From assembly GCA_002499545.1 (NCBI GenBank), contig DAME01000002.1, positions 1 through 64,000 on the forward strand: a stretch of 64,000 nucleotides of DNA, in the 5' to 3' direction. Below the pieces are notes generated by a model that had not been told where the DNA came from, did no database searches, and saw nothing but the letters and a program-made list of their open reading frames with translations. Positions 43,979 through 53,333 of the stretch are shown piece by piece. Position numbers and translations under genes: made by a program. Origin of the DNA: Euryarchaeota archaeon UBA88 (GTDB lineage: Archaea > Thermoplasmatota > Poseidoniia > Poseidoniales > Poseidoniaceae). Within the stretch, counting starts at the first letter, position 1; each line of letters opens with the position of its first letter.

Positions 43979-46936
43979 ATGTTAATGTCGCAACCCGACC
44001 GCAGTCATTTAGCCCGAAAATGGGAGAGTTTCTCGATGGTTGCACTGCTTCTTGTGGCATCGCTGACAGGCATCTTGCTCGTGCCAGCCGTGAGTGCTGC
44101 TGAACCGGGTGATTTGGCGATTCAATCAACCCTTAATCCAGTCGAGGACGAATGGATTTCATCGTGGGATTCGATTCTTTTCACTGCTACGGTAGAAAAC
44201 CAAGGATTGCAGGACATCTCCAACCGCGCTATGTGGTGGTACGCTTGCGAAGGCGAAGTCGACGCATCCATCTGTAAATCAAATTATGACGAGCGTGGAA
44301 GTTTGTTGATTCCGCTACTGTATTCCGGCTCTACTGAAACAGTTTCTGCATCGTCAGAATGGAATCCTTCCGGCGATGAAGGAATATACACCATTGTGTA
44401 CTCATTTGACGTTGTCGACCAAGACCCCTCCGACGACGTATTCTCGTACAGCATCAACCTCACGCAATCGTTCGTCGATTTGGCGATTGACACCTCATAC
44501 AATCCGACCAACGAAACCTCCGGCCTCTCAACCTACAATGACGCCCTTATTTTCAACACAGACACCGATTATTCGTTCAATGCCAAAGGCGAAGTGTCCG
44601 CATGTGGAACCTGCAACTTTGTTGCTCAAATTGGCTGGCAACTTTGGAACTCTGGGCAATCAGTCATGATTTCGGAATCGTATACCAACGTCACCAATCT
44701 ACCTTCATGGGGTGGAGTTTCTCCCTTTACCCGAGCGTTACCCTCCTTCAACCATGATTCCCAAGGTACGTTTTTCTTCATGTGGGGACTGTTTGGAAGC
44801 ACAGGTACGCCATACGGCGATTTGAATCCGCTGAACGATATCACGGGTGTTCCAATCACGCTCAACGATGCACTTGACATTCAGGCAACTTCGATGGCTC
44901 CTGGCCACGATTCAACATCGATGAATTATTTCTACGGCGAAGACATGGTTTCCGTTGAAGTCTCAAACAAGGGCAACATCAGTGTAAGTGAAGTCAACGT
45001 CGCATTCCAAGTGTACGATCCAATCGGTGATGTTGATTATGAAACGCAATGTAAGCTTCTCGATTTCATGCCAGGTGAAACCCGAACCTGTCTTTTCGAC
45101 ATTACCGTTGTTGGTGCTGGACGAACCCTTACGATTAGCATACCCGTTTCGTTCGTTGAAGGCACAGACATCAACATGGGTGACAATTCGCTAAGCGAAA
45201 CAACCGACCTCATCGCAGGTGAAATTGGCGCAAGCATCCAACGCCATAATTCAATCAATTCCTACACGACTGGTGACCAAATCATGATGACTGCTCGTAC
45301 CAGCAACACTGCACCGGGTCCGATGAATTACTCATGGTGGGTATCTGGAATCATCAACATTGGATACGGCAAGCACCTCAATGTAAGTGGCGCAGTCTTG
45401 GGACTTGGAGACCACACAATCACCCTACGAGTCACCGATACATTCGGGGAACTTGAATCGGTCCACACAGACATTTCACTGTTCAACTATGTCTCATTGG
45501 ACAACGAACCACTCTTCACAGGCGAAGCAATGACGCAATCCGCATCCTACTTCGAACATTCGTCATCACTCCCCGTTTTAGGAACCCAATACAGCATAGG
45601 AGAAGGAAAGCAACCTCTGCTGCTGCTGTCGTTTGAGATTCTCTCGGAACTCGATGATTCACCCAATACGGGATTGGATACGATGGATATCAGACTGAAC
45701 ATGTCAGCTCTGCTTCCCACCAATATCCCACTGGAAACAGTTGACATCCGCATGCTCTCATCGATGGATGATAACGTGTGGACCTTCGCAGAAGAATATA
45801 CCAGCAATGCGGACGGAACATTCGATGTAGTGCTCCGTGAAAATGGTGTAATCCTCATCATCGGCGAAGCCCCTGCTGCGAACCTCACCAGTGGTAACCT
45901 CACCAAAACGATGCTTCCCGGAGGCGTAATCGAACTCAGTTGGAACGCAAGCGGCGATATCGATAATCCATATGTCGGAAACTGGAACATCTACAGACTT
46001 TCGGTAATCAACGGTGCTGGAACTATTTTCCCCGACCCAGAACTCAATTTCAATTTGTTCATCTGGGAGCAATTGACCGTTGGGGCACTGATTGGACAGG
46101 CAGACATTTCCGACCAATCGTTCGTCGACCCAACAGCACTCAACTCAAGCACGTGTGCATCATACGCTATCATGCCTTCAGACCGGGAAGGAACACCCGA
46201 CTTCGGCAATATCCAAATTTCGAGAGACGCAAACGGGCAAACCAGTGCGTTTTGTGGAGACGCTATTCCTCCGAGTACGTCTGTCACGAATTTTGTTGCC
46301 ACTACATCGTTCACCAACAGTACAGACTGCTTCAAACTCGAAAATAACTGGGACATGTGTTACGACATGAACATGACGTGGGTGTGGCCAGCGAACGAAC
46401 CAACTGGAGTTGTTTCATGGAACCTTTACAGAACCGAACAACAGCCGTCACAAATTGATTTATCCTATATTGAACCAATTCTTGAAGGCTTGACTGGAAC
46501 CCCGGGAGAGACAGGATTCTACAACCAATCTGGAGAAACTGACGACATGATTCGACCTTACAGGACGCTGTATTATGTCCTCGCACCTGTCGACTCCGTC
46601 GGAAACGAATTGTACATTGCGAACTATCCAACGAATTCAGTTCGCGTCGTCATTGTGGATGAATGGTGGGACTACAACCAGCACCTCATACCTCTCCCAC
46701 CAGAGGAACCTGAACCACCACTCGGCGTTGAATGGCTTGGAACCCTGACCGATTACATGGAAGAAGACGAATTCACAATCACAGGACTTGTCACGTTGAT
46801 CACCTTGGTCATCAGTCTGATTTCACTACCACTGATTGTGAAAAAGCGCAAGCGACTCTCCAGAGTGATGGCTGCACGGCGTAAGAGAGCTGGCGGCAAC
46901 ATCTCGAAAGATGAGTTCGATGACTTCTTCGATTGA
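43979..46936 (+). CDS. Large secreted protein with CARDB-like domains and C-terminal anchor
   Basis: The 985-residue protein has a signal peptide (residues 15-41, hydrophobic core MVALLLVASLTGILLV, cleavage after VSAA). Several Ig/CARDB-like beta domains are recognisable by repeats such as TVENQGLQDISNRA and VEVSNKGNISVSEVNV. A C-terminal membrane helix (about 935-955, TGLVTLITLVISLISLPLIV) precedes the basic tail KKRKRLSRVMAARRKRAGG. Many N-x-S/T sites suggest glycosylation. It is probably a cell-surface structural or adhesion protein. Its stop codon directly abuts the tRNA-Ser 3' end on the other strand. Confidence 0.8.
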   Translation: MLMSQPDRSHLARKWESFSMVALLLVASLTGILLVPAVSAAEPGDLAIQSTLNPVEDEWISSWDSILFTATVENQGLQDISNRAMWWYACEGEVDASICKSNYDERGSLLIPLLYSGSTETVSASSEWNPSGDEGIYTIVYSFDVVDQDPSDDVFSYSINLTQSFVDLAIDTSYNPTNETSGLSTYNDALIFNTDTDYSFNAKGEVSACGTCNFVAQIGWQLWNSGQSVMISESYTNVTNLPSWGGVSPFTRALPSFNHDSQGTFFFMWGLFGSTGTPYGDLNPLNDITGVPITLNDALDIQATSMAPGHDSTSMNYFYGEDMVSVEVSNKGNISVSEVNVAFQVYDPIGDVDYETQCKLLDFMPGETRTCLFDITVVGAGRTLTISIPVSFVEGTDINMGDNSLSETTDLIAGEIGASIQRHNSINSYTTGDQIMMTARTSNTAPGPMNYSWWVSGIINIGYGKHLNVSGAVLGLGDHTITLRVTDTFGELESVHTDISLFNYVSLDNEPLFTGEAMTQSASYFEHSSSLPVLGTQYSIGEGKQPLLLLSFEILSELDDSPNTGLDTMDIRLNMSALLPTNIPLETVDIRMLSSMDDNVWTFAEEYTSNADGTFDVVLRENGVILIIGEAPAANLTSGNLTKTMLPGGVIELSWNASGDIDNPYVGNWNIYRLSVINGAGTIFPDPELNFNLFIWEQLTVGALIGQADISDQSFVDPTALNSSTCASYAIMPSDREGTPDFGNIQISRDANGQTSAFCGDAIPPSTSVTNFVATTSFTNSTDCFKLENNWDMCYDMNMTWVWPANEPTGVVSWNLYRTEQQPSQIDLSYIEPILEGLTGTPGETGFYNQSGETDDMIRPYRTLYYVLAPVDSVGNELYIANYPTNSVRVVIVDEWWDYNQHLIPLPPEEPEPPLGVEWLGTLTDYMEEDEFTITGLVTLITLVISLISLPLIVKKRKRLSRVMAARRKRAGGNISKDEFDDFFD

Positions 46937-47023
46937 TGGCGCGGCAGGGGAGATTTGAACTCCCGAGGTGAGACACCACTGGATTAGCAATCCAGCGCAA
47001 TGGCCAGGCTATGCGACTGCCGC
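46937..47023 (-). tRNA. trnS-GCU: tRNA-Ser (anticodon GCU)
   Basis: Read on the minus strand, the acceptor GCGGCAG pairs with CTGCCGC, followed by a G discriminator and encoded CCA. The anticodon arm is CTGGA-TTGCTAA-TCCAG, giving GCU, and the long variable arm GGTG-TCT-CACC is typical of tRNA-Ser. The T arm GGGAG-TTCAAAT-CTCCC is well formed. It is 87 bases with CCA and has no intron. Its 3' end touches the stop codon of the convergent surface-protein gene, with no spacer. Confidence 0.95.
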
Positions 47024-47034
47024 AGTAAGCCGCC

Positions 47035-47065
47035 GACCGTCGAGACAGTCATGAACATGACGGTC
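47035..47065. repeat. Inverted repeat upstream of tRNA-Ser
   Basis: A 7-base inverted repeat GACCGTC/GACGGTC (47035-47041 and 47059-47065) encloses 17 bases. It overlaps a second perfect inverted repeat, GTCATG-AA-CATGAC (47048-47061). The block lies between the ctaB stop and the tRNA 5' end and could be a transcription terminator, a processing signal or an operator. Confidence 0.4.
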
Positions 47066-47101
47066 AAGGAAGTTCGCAGTATTCAGCATCAAAAGGCCAC
47101 G

Positions 47102-48118
47102 TCAAGCCAGTGGACCCAATGGACCGAGCCATTCAGGAGGAATCACGCACACAGCCACGAGGGCAAGATGCATGTATCCGAGATAAAACAGTGAACGGAA
47201 AAACGAGCGGGCAGCTTTGGGCATCCGACCGTTTTCCTCCAGGGGCTCGAAGGGGTCGATATCCCATACGGACTTTGCATACCATATGCTCAACCCACCG
47301 GCTAAAAATGCCCATGCCAGAGGCAAGCCGGATTGGGGCCAAAAGCACGGCACTGAGCCCAGAAGAAGCAAAAATATGCAGTACATTTTCGACTCTCGAA
47401 CAGTACGATTGGGGCCTTTTACTTCATTCATCATAGGAACATTGACTCGCCCATATTCACCTGAACGGTACAACGCAAGGGCCCAAAAATGTGGAGGGGT
47501 CCAGAAGAAGATGAGCAGGAACAGCATCCAGGGAATCGGCGAACCGAGGTCAAACGGATTGTTTGAATCAATGGTAGCCGCAGCAGCACACGCCCAGCCA
47601 ATCAATGGAGGGGTTGCACCGGCAATACCACCTATCACGATGTTTTGCGGTGTACGGCGCTTCAGCCACATGGTGTAGATTAAGACGTAAAAAGCGACGG
47701 AGAAAAACGACCAAAAAGCAGCTTTCCAATGAATCAAAAAGAACAGCGAGGAACCGAGTAGACTGATGATAATACCGAAGATAAGCGCGCCTTGAGCGGA
47801 AATATGACCTTGCGGAACGGGACGATTCCTCGTTCGGCGCATGTTCGGGTCAATATCCGAATCATACCACATGTTGATCGACATCGAACCTCCAGCCGAC
47901 AACGTACCTGCAACGACCGTGATGAGGGTCGAATATGCTGTATCTAACCACGTTCTCTCGACGTCGAGTAAACCGTGCCGTGCAAGTAAATCGTGAACGA
48001 GTACTGCACATACGGCGGTGATTTGCAGAAGAAGTATCACCCGAAGTTTCATCAATCGGGCGAAGACTTTGAGCCATCCCGGAAACGGTTCTAAATCGTC
48101 GTGATTTGCAGCAGCCAT
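47102..48118 (-). CDS. ctaB: Heme O synthase (protoheme IX farnesyltransferase)
   Basis: The 338-residue membrane protein of the UbiA prenyltransferase family adds the farnesyl group to protoheme. It has eight to nine helices. The two Asp-rich motifs are NMWYDSDIDPNMRRTRNRP (the prenyl-diphosphate-binding N-x-x-x-D-x-x-x-D) and the later YRSGEYGRVNVPMM region with KGPNRTVRES. Substrate-facing TPPHFWALALY is typical of CtaB. The ATG at 48118 is chosen over the GTG at 48124. It follows ctaA with 2 bases between stop and start. Confidence 0.94.
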   Translation of the reverse strand: MAAANHDDLEPFPGWLKVFARLMKLRVILLLQITAVCAVLVHDLLARHGLLDVERTWLDTAYSTLITVVAGTLSAGGSMSINMWYDSDIDPNMRRTRNRPVPQGHISAQGALIFGIIISLLGSSLFFLIHWKAAFWSFFSVAFYVLIYTMWLKRRTPQNIVIGGIAGATPPLIGWACAAAATIDSNNPFDLGSPIPWMLFLLIFFWTPPHFWALALYRSGEYGRVNVPMMNEVKGPNRTVRESKMYCIFLLLLGSVPCFWPQSGLPLAWAFLAGGLSIWYAKSVWDIDPFEPLEENGRMPKAARSFFRSLFYLGYMHLALVAVCVIPPEWLGPLGPLA

Positions 48119-48120
48119 GG

Positions 48121-49224
48121 TCACTCAGCCTCGTCATCGACAGCCGGTCCCGCACTTAATCTCATAAAAAATGAGGCCGTCAATGCGACTTGCAGACACA
48201 GCACGCCAACCACCAAATGAACCAACGAAAGTGTTTCAGGGAAATCGTCCATTTTTGCGAAAATCAAGTACGATGCACCAACCATGAGATTGAGAAACCA
48301 AATGCCCGAAACGACGTCTGTGATGCGTGAAATGGTTGGTGTCACGGCGTGTTGCCGTGCTTCTGAACGAAGCCGTGCAGAGCCTGCAAGCAGTATGAAA
48401 CCGGCGATTAAGGCGCCGAAACGATGAACCATCTGAACCAAAACACCGGGTCCATCGAGCGATGGGAGGATGGCGCCGTTGCACTTTGGCCAACCGTTTG
48501 GGAAGCCGATAGAGCACGCTTGATTGTACTGGCCGCCAGCGGTTGATGAGACCCATGCTCCAAGAATCAACAAAGTGAACACCGCCCCGGTCATGGCATC
48601 GACTCGAGAGCGATTCTTCGAGATGAACTCAGTATTCATCCGGAACAACGCCCAATCAGCACCTTCTTTTTGACGCATCGCAACGTGTTGGTAGATGAAC
48701 GTCGAAGTGAAAATTGAGGCCATCGAGAGATGCAGGGCTACAGACCAATCGATGTTATCAAAAGCGACGGTTACAGCCCCAATGATAGCCTGAATAATCA
48801 AAAGAATTCCCGACAAAATACTCGATTTGAGAACGCCCGAGCCATACACGTTCCGCATTTTGTAAGCGACAATTGCATTCACCAGGACAGGAATGGCAAT
48901 TACGGCGACGAGGAATCGGTGAAACCATTCGGAAAAAATCTCAAAGGTGGTGTATCGATGTTCAGCACCTCTCGAATCAATCTCATCGGGATTTTCCTCC
49001 CAGTAGGCACCTTGCTGGTCTGGATTGATATCGAAACCCCACGTTCCAAAGCATTGAGGCCAATCTGGGCATGATTCACCAGCATCATTGATGCGAATTG
49101 TACCCCCTGCAATGATGATACAAATCGCCATCAAAAAAAGGACAATTGGCAGAGTTGAAGGCCGTCGCACCCAACTTCCCCCCATGGGTGATGGTGGGAG
49201 CAGACCCCTTTTGAACACATTCAT
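48121..49224 (-). CDS. ctaA: Heme A synthase (CtaA/COX15 type)
   Basis: The 367-residue protein has about eight membrane helices. The conserved N-terminal pattern AGGTIRINDAGESCPDWPQC is followed by EWFHRFLVAVIAIPV (a heme-ligand-like His) and MVHRFGALIAGFILLA. It oxidises heme O to heme A for an oxygen-reducing heme-copper oxidase. The ATG at 49224 suits the family; upstream codons run into the divergent gene's start. With ctaB it forms a two-gene operon and is evidence for aerobic respiration. Confidence 0.93.
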   Translation of the reverse strand: MNVFKRGLLPPSPMGGSWVRRPSTLPIVLFLMAICIIIAGGTIRINDAGESCPDWPQCFGTWGFDINPDQQGAYWEENPDEIDSRGAEHRYTTFEIFSEWFHRFLVAVIAIPVLVNAIVAYKMRNVYGSGVLKSSILSGILLIIQAIIGAVTVAFDNIDWSVALHLSMASIFTSTFIYQHVAMRQKEGADWALFRMNTEFISKNRSRVDAMTGAVFTLLILGAWVSSTAGGQYNQACSIGFPNGWPKCNGAILPSLDGPGVLVQMVHRFGALIAGFILLAGSARLRSEARQHAVTPTISRITDVVSGIWFLNLMVGASYLIFAKMDDFPETLSLVHLVVGVLCLQVALTASFFMRLSAGPAVDDEAE

Positions 49225-49236
49225 TATGCCACAAAC

Positions 49237-50145
49237 ATGTCGCAGAAGTCCGTTCGGTTTTTGACCGCTGTACTGGTTTGCATCTTGATGGTGATTTACC
49301 TGCCACAAGAAGCAGCGGTTGCGGCTGAAGAACCAGTGAATGCAGCGATGTATGATGTCATGATTCTCAGCTCAGAATGTGACGAAAATTCATCGGCGTG
49401 TCATGGCGAGCGCGTTGAGCATTTGGTTGAATACTACGGGGCTGATTGGTGTGAACCTTGCGAGTTGATCGAACATGAACTTGACCTGCTCAACTCATCC
49501 AATACGTTCGTGATTCAACACCACCCATCTCCTGCCGATGCCTCGTTCCTGAGCGACTCACGCATCAGATTCGTTGAAGAACACCGATTGCTGTTTTTAC
49601 CCAGTATCGTCCTTGACGGTGAAGGCCTCTTGAGTGGCTCAAGCCAAGGGCTGGAATTGTCAAATGCGCTCAGTATTCGTGAAACAAATTACAGCGGGCT
49701 TTCAAATGTCATACTCAACGGTTCAATACTGAGCTGGGAGGCTGATAGAGGCGACCGAGTTACCGTCTGGCGTACCGACGCTGTCGACCACCAAAATCGA
49801 AATCGAACTCACCCAACTCTCGCTACCGCCCAACTTTCATTCAATGCGACGGATGAAGTAGGAAATATTTCATCGATTCTTGAAAATGAAAACAGTACCT
49901 TTGTCGTGATTTTAGAACAGTCTGGAGAGTATGCTTTGGTCAGCGATTCACTCAACCCTTCTATCGGAATCGATGTGTTTGATGAAGCGCCATCAACTGC
50001 TGTCAAGAATGCGCAATCGACCCCTCCAAGTCAAGTTGCTACGCTGTGGACAATCGTACTCGTCGCCAGTTTGTTACCTGCTATCTACATGCGATATTCG
50101 ATTGCTTCAAAGCCCCCGAGTGCTCCTTTGCAACAAGAAGAATAG
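49237..50145 (+). CDS. Secreted, anchored thioredoxin-like protein
   Basis: The 302-residue protein has a signal peptide or first membrane helix (residues 8-30), then a thioredoxin-like domain with redox motif YYGADWCEPCELIE (CxxC, with E-P between). A cis-Pro-like FLPSIVLDG follows in the second half of the domain. The domain is followed by a beta-rich Ser/Asn-rich region with glycosylation sites and a C-terminal helix (about 266-288, LWTIVLVASLLPAIYM). It is divergent from ctaA, 12 bases apart, so it may serve cytochrome oxidase assembly (inference). Confidence 0.78.
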   Translation: MSQKSVRFLTAVLVCILMVIYLPQEAAVAAEEPVNAAMYDVMILSSECDENSSACHGERVEHLVEYYGADWCEPCELIEHELDLLNSSNTFVIQHHPSPADASFLSDSRIRFVEEHRLLFLPSIVLDGEGLLSGSSQGLELSNALSIRETNYSGLSNVILNGSILSWEADRGDRVTVWRTDAVDHQNRNRTHPTLATAQLSFNATDEVGNISSILENENSTFVVILEQSGEYALVSDSLNPSIGIDVFDEAPSTAVKNAQSTPPSQVATLWTIVLVASLLPAIYMRYSIASKPPSAPLQQEE

Positions 50146-50230
50146 GTGAAATTCATCGATTGATGAAGGGGTTAGGTTCAAGAACAGTAGACAGGTCGCA
50201 CAACTGCGAGTCTACTCGTCGGTGTCAAAA

Positions 50231-50485
50231 ATGGTCAAGCCAGCACGTCTCCACACACGATTTGAAAGAGCCCGAATTATTGGTGCACGCGCACTTCAGA
50301 TTGGAATGGGTGCTCCGCTGTATGCCAACGAAGAAGTTCTCCGTGAAGCGTTTATGGAAGAGCTCGTTTCGCTCTACGGACTTGAAGAAGCATCGGTCCG
50401 ATTCGTTCTTGACCCGCTCAAGATTGCTCTGTATGAATACGAGCACGAACTCATCCCGATCGATATCGACCCGCACTTGGATTGA
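50231..50485 (+). CDS. rpoK: RNA polymerase subunit Rpo6 (RpoK)
   Basis: The 84-residue protein matches the archaeal/eukaryotic RPB6/omega family: TRFERARIIGARALQIGMGA, DPLKIALYEYEHELIPIDI. The ATG at 50231 is used; a GTG at 50222 (three codons earlier) is a possible start. It helps assemble and stabilise RNA polymerase. It is convergent with the tryptophan dioxygenase gene, with a single base between the two stops. Confidence 0.95.
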   Translation: MVKPARLHTRFERARIIGARALQIGMGAPLYANEEVLREAFMEELVSLYGLEEASVRFVLDPLKIALYEYEHELIPIDIDPHLD

Positions 50486-50486
50486 A

Positions 50487-51581
50487 TCAATCGTTTGCCG
50501 CAAAACCGTAGAAGGTCGAGTCGTCAACGGGTGGTAGATTATCCTGTTTCACAAGCAGTGTGCGAACCGCCCACAAATCGACAAAGACCCGATACTTGGT
50601 CGTAGCATCCAGATAATCAACTCCGCTGGAGCCACCCGTTCCCATTCGTCGACCAATCATTCGCTCAACCATTCGTGCATGCGCTGAACGGAACAAAAGC
50701 ATTGATTGTTCGAGAGCGACGAATGAATCGATGAGTTTACGTGGCCATGCCAAGAGTGGTAAATCCCGGTATGATTCAATGAACAGCAGTCCTGCACGTG
50801 AACGTGATACAACGCCCTCGGGCCGTAGGAAATCAGCAGCCTGCACGGTTGCTGCTTCAATTCGACCACGAACGGGGGCTTCTTCCCCATGCCCGATAGC
50901 CACGATATGAGCAATGACCTGCTCACCATGCTCACGCATCGCCTCAAGATGATCATCGACGAAAGCCTCAACGATTTCAGAATCCTTAGAAGAGTCCGCT
51001 AATGAACCGTTAATCGGGGTACGAGCCAGCCAAGCCGAGAGACTTTCTCGAAGAGAAGGTTGAGACGATGTGGCTTCAAAATCGGAAAGCACTGATGCAC
51101 TGACTTTTCCTTCATTGGCCATCTTGCGCATGTGTTCGAGCGGGTCCATACCTCCCATTCGCTGGGAATTCTCAAGACCGAGAAGGACCTCAAGCTCCCT
51201 CATCTGCCACGATTCAAAACCTGATGAGGTTCCTAATTTGTCACGGAATGCCAAAAAGTCCTGCGGTGCAAGGGTTTCCATGACTTTCCATTGGTTTGAC
51301 AGCAATCGGAAGATTTCAGTCACTCGTTCAAGGTGGTGGACCATCTTCGGCAACTTCTCCTCAGGTACGTGTTCTTGGTTGAGAAGCACGTGAGCTTCCT
51401 TAAGTTCGCGTAAGATCAGTTTGAACCAAAGTTCGAATGCTTGATGGACGATAATGAAATGCTGTTCGTCGTTGCACGGCGCAGGACTGTATCCTTCTGG
51501 ACCATTCTGGAGCGCTAGTAATTCATCCAACTGAAGATATCCGCCATAGGTCATGCGGTGTCCGGGAGTGCCTTCGGTCAT
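50487..51581 (-). CDS. kynA: Tryptophan 2,3-dioxygenase
   Basis: The 364-residue heme enzyme opens the indole ring of L-tryptophan with O2 to give N-formylkynurenine. Family signatures are MTYGGYLQLDELLALQ, HFIIVHQAFELWFKLIL, SSGFESWQMRELEVLLG and the heme/substrate region around AHARMVERMIG followed by GTGGSSGVDYL. The ATG at 51581 starts directly before the conserved N-terminus. The usual length is about 280; this one has an insertion or longer middle section (about 190-280). No other kynurenine pathway genes are near. It is rare in archaea and may be acquired. Confidence 0.93.
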   Translation of the reverse strand: MTEGTPGHRMTYGGYLQLDELLALQNGPEGYSPAPCNDEQHFIIVHQAFELWFKLILRELKEAHVLLNQEHVPEEKLPKMVHHLERVTEIFRLLSNQWKVMETLAPQDFLAFRDKLGTSSGFESWQMRELEVLLGLENSQRMGGMDPLEHMRKMANEGKVSASVLSDFEATSSQPSLRESLSAWLARTPINGSLADSSKDSEIVEAFVDDHLEAMREHGEQVIAHIVAIGHGEEAPVRGRIEAATVQAADFLRPEGVVSRSRAGLLFIESYRDLPLLAWPRKLIDSFVALEQSMLLFRSAHARMVERMIGRRMGTGGSSGVDYLDATTKYRVFVDLWAVRTLLVKQDNLPPVDDSTFYGFAAND

Positions 51582-51621
51582 GATTTGACATTGGAGCCAA
51601 GCCCTTGAACTCTTCACCTGC

Positions 51622-51978
51622 CTAGGCTGAGGACCAAACCATTTCGCCCATTCGAATTCCTACGAGATATGCGGTGATGGTGAGCAGAGAGGCAACTGCA
51701 AGTGCTGGCCAAAAATCAACACCACGATTGATGAGCGTTGGAAGGATGATAAACAGAAGCAAAGAAGGAAGAACCAACCAGAAGATTCCGTAAGAGAACC
51801 CAGCGACCCGTGTAGAATCACCGGTGTCTGTGTAAAGCCAAATAATCGCCAACAAGGACACGAGAGGGAGAGAAGCAATCAATGCACCCATCAATTCGTA
51901 TTTCTTGGCCAATTCGCTCGCTCCAACAACTAAGCCTCCTGAGACGATGAAACGGATACATAGTTGAAGCCAGTCCAT
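51622..51978 (-). CDS. Four-helix membrane protein (DUF3147-like)
   Basis: The 118-residue protein has four hydrophobic segments covering nearly the whole length (about 7-24, 30-47, 62-82 and 92-108). The pattern LGGLVVGASELAKKYELMGA-like (here FIVSGGLVVGASELAKKYEL) and LIASLPLVSLLAIIWLY resembles DUF3147, a family of unknown function. It lies 40 bases upstream of the tryptophan dioxygenase gene in the same direction. It might be co-transcribed and act as a small transporter, but that is a guess. Confidence 0.6.
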   Translation of the reverse strand: MDWLQLCIRFIVSGGLVVGASELAKKYELMGALIASLPLVSLLAIIWLYTDTGDSTRVAGFSYGIFWLVLPSLLLFIILPTLINRGVDFWPALAVASLLTITAYLVGIRMGEMVWSSA

Positions 51979-52116
51979 GGACGCGAGCAGTACGGAAGGC
52001 TTCTCAATGTTTGGGAGGAATAACGGCTAATTCGGAAGGATTATTTGCAGAACATTTCTCTCAAAATTCGTCATTTCCATCATAACCCTCATAGAGCAAA
52101 TACGGAACCCCTCGAC

Positions 52117-53229
52117 ATGGGCGTAGACACGAATACACTGGCAAGTTGGCTTGCCGACTACGATCCAAACAACATCACCATTGGTGTGGTTGCCTCGCAT
52201 TCGTCGCTTCAAATCCTCCACGGTGCTCGAAAAGAAGGATTTCGCACCTTGGGGATTGCGGTTGGCGAGAATCGTCGAAGATTCTACAAAGCGTTCCCCG
52301 GTGCAGAGCCAGATGAATGGTTGATGCTTGACCACTATCACGAAATGCTCGACCATGCTGAATGGTTCCGAGAGCGAAATGTCATCATCATCCCGCACGG
52401 TTCTCTGGTTGAGTACCTCGGCTCCTCGAAGTATAAGCAACTTCAAGTTCCTACTTTTGGAAACCGAGGAATCCTGCACTGGGAAAGCAGTAGAGAGTTG
52501 CAGCGCCAATGGCTCGAAGGTGGCGGGTGCACGATGCCAAAGGTTTGGGAAGACCCTCACGATATCGATGGACCAGTGATTGTCAAATACGCTGGAGCGA
52601 AAGGTGGACGTGGTTACTTCATTGCCCGTAACTATCGTGATTTCCGAAGAAACGTTGACATCGAAGAAGAGTTTACTATCCAAGAATACGTTCTTGGATG
52701 CAGATATTACCTACACTTCTTCTTTGACCCAACGGCGAGTGACGGATTCCAGGTTCAGGGCAAAGGAAACAACGCAGGTAAGAATCTCGGCCGATTAGAA
52801 TTGCTCTCAATGGACCGAAGAGATGAATCGAACGTCGATGAATTCTACAAACTTGGTTCGCTTCGAGATTTGCGAGAAATGGAACTTGAACCGTCGTTCG
52901 TCGTCACCGGAAACCAGCCGGTTGTTATTCGCGAATCGTTGCTCCCACGTGCTTTTGAGATGGCTGAAGGGACCGTTGCAGAGTCGTATGAACTGGAAGA
53001 CGGTAGCAGAGGCATGATTGGACCGTTCTGTCTCGAAACCATCGTCACAGACCAATTAGAATTCAAGGTATTCGAGATCAGTGCTCGAATCGTTGCGGGC
53101 TCAAATCCATTCGTTGGGGGCTCACCGTATTCGGATATCAATGAAGAGCGAATGTCAACAGGTCGACGCATTGCACGCTCAATTCGAAAGGCTTCTGAAA
53201 ACGATTGTCTGATCGACATACTTTCCTGA
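52117..53229 (+). CDS. purP: Formaminoimidazole-carboxamide ribotide synthetase PurP
   Basis: The 370-residue ATP-grasp enzyme adds formate to AICAR to make FAICAR in the archaeal folate-free route to purines. Family signatures are ASHSSLQILHGARKEGFRTL, IIPHGSLVEYLGSSKY, FGNRGILHWESSR, VIVKYAGAKGGRGYF, VVTGNQPVVIRESLL and IGPFCLETIV with FEISARIVAGSNPFV. The ATG at 52117 is more family-like than 52045. Downstream is a convergent gene. Confidence 0.95.
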   Translation: MGVDTNTLASWLADYDPNNITIGVVASHSSLQILHGARKEGFRTLGIAVGENRRRFYKAFPGAEPDEWLMLDHYHEMLDHAEWFRERNVIIIPHGSLVEYLGSSKYKQLQVPTFGNRGILHWESSRELQRQWLEGGGCTMPKVWEDPHDIDGPVIVKYAGAKGGRGYFIARNYRDFRRNVDIEEEFTIQEYVLGCRYYLHFFFDPTASDGFQVQGKGNNAGKNLGRLELLSMDRRDESNVDEFYKLGSLRDLREMELEPSFVVTGNQPVVIRESLLPRAFEMAEGTVAESYELEDGSRGMIGPFCLETIVTDQLEFKVFEISARIVAGSNPFVGGSPYSDINEERMSTGRRIARSIRKASENDCLIDILS

Positions 53230-53333
53230 ACGATTGAATTGAAAACCGATTGCTTGCAAGTAGTGCTTCAAAGCAAATCTATGGAGCGAGGCAAGTGGGT
53301 ATTTGAACATCGCCGTTAGGCATTTCAATTCGC

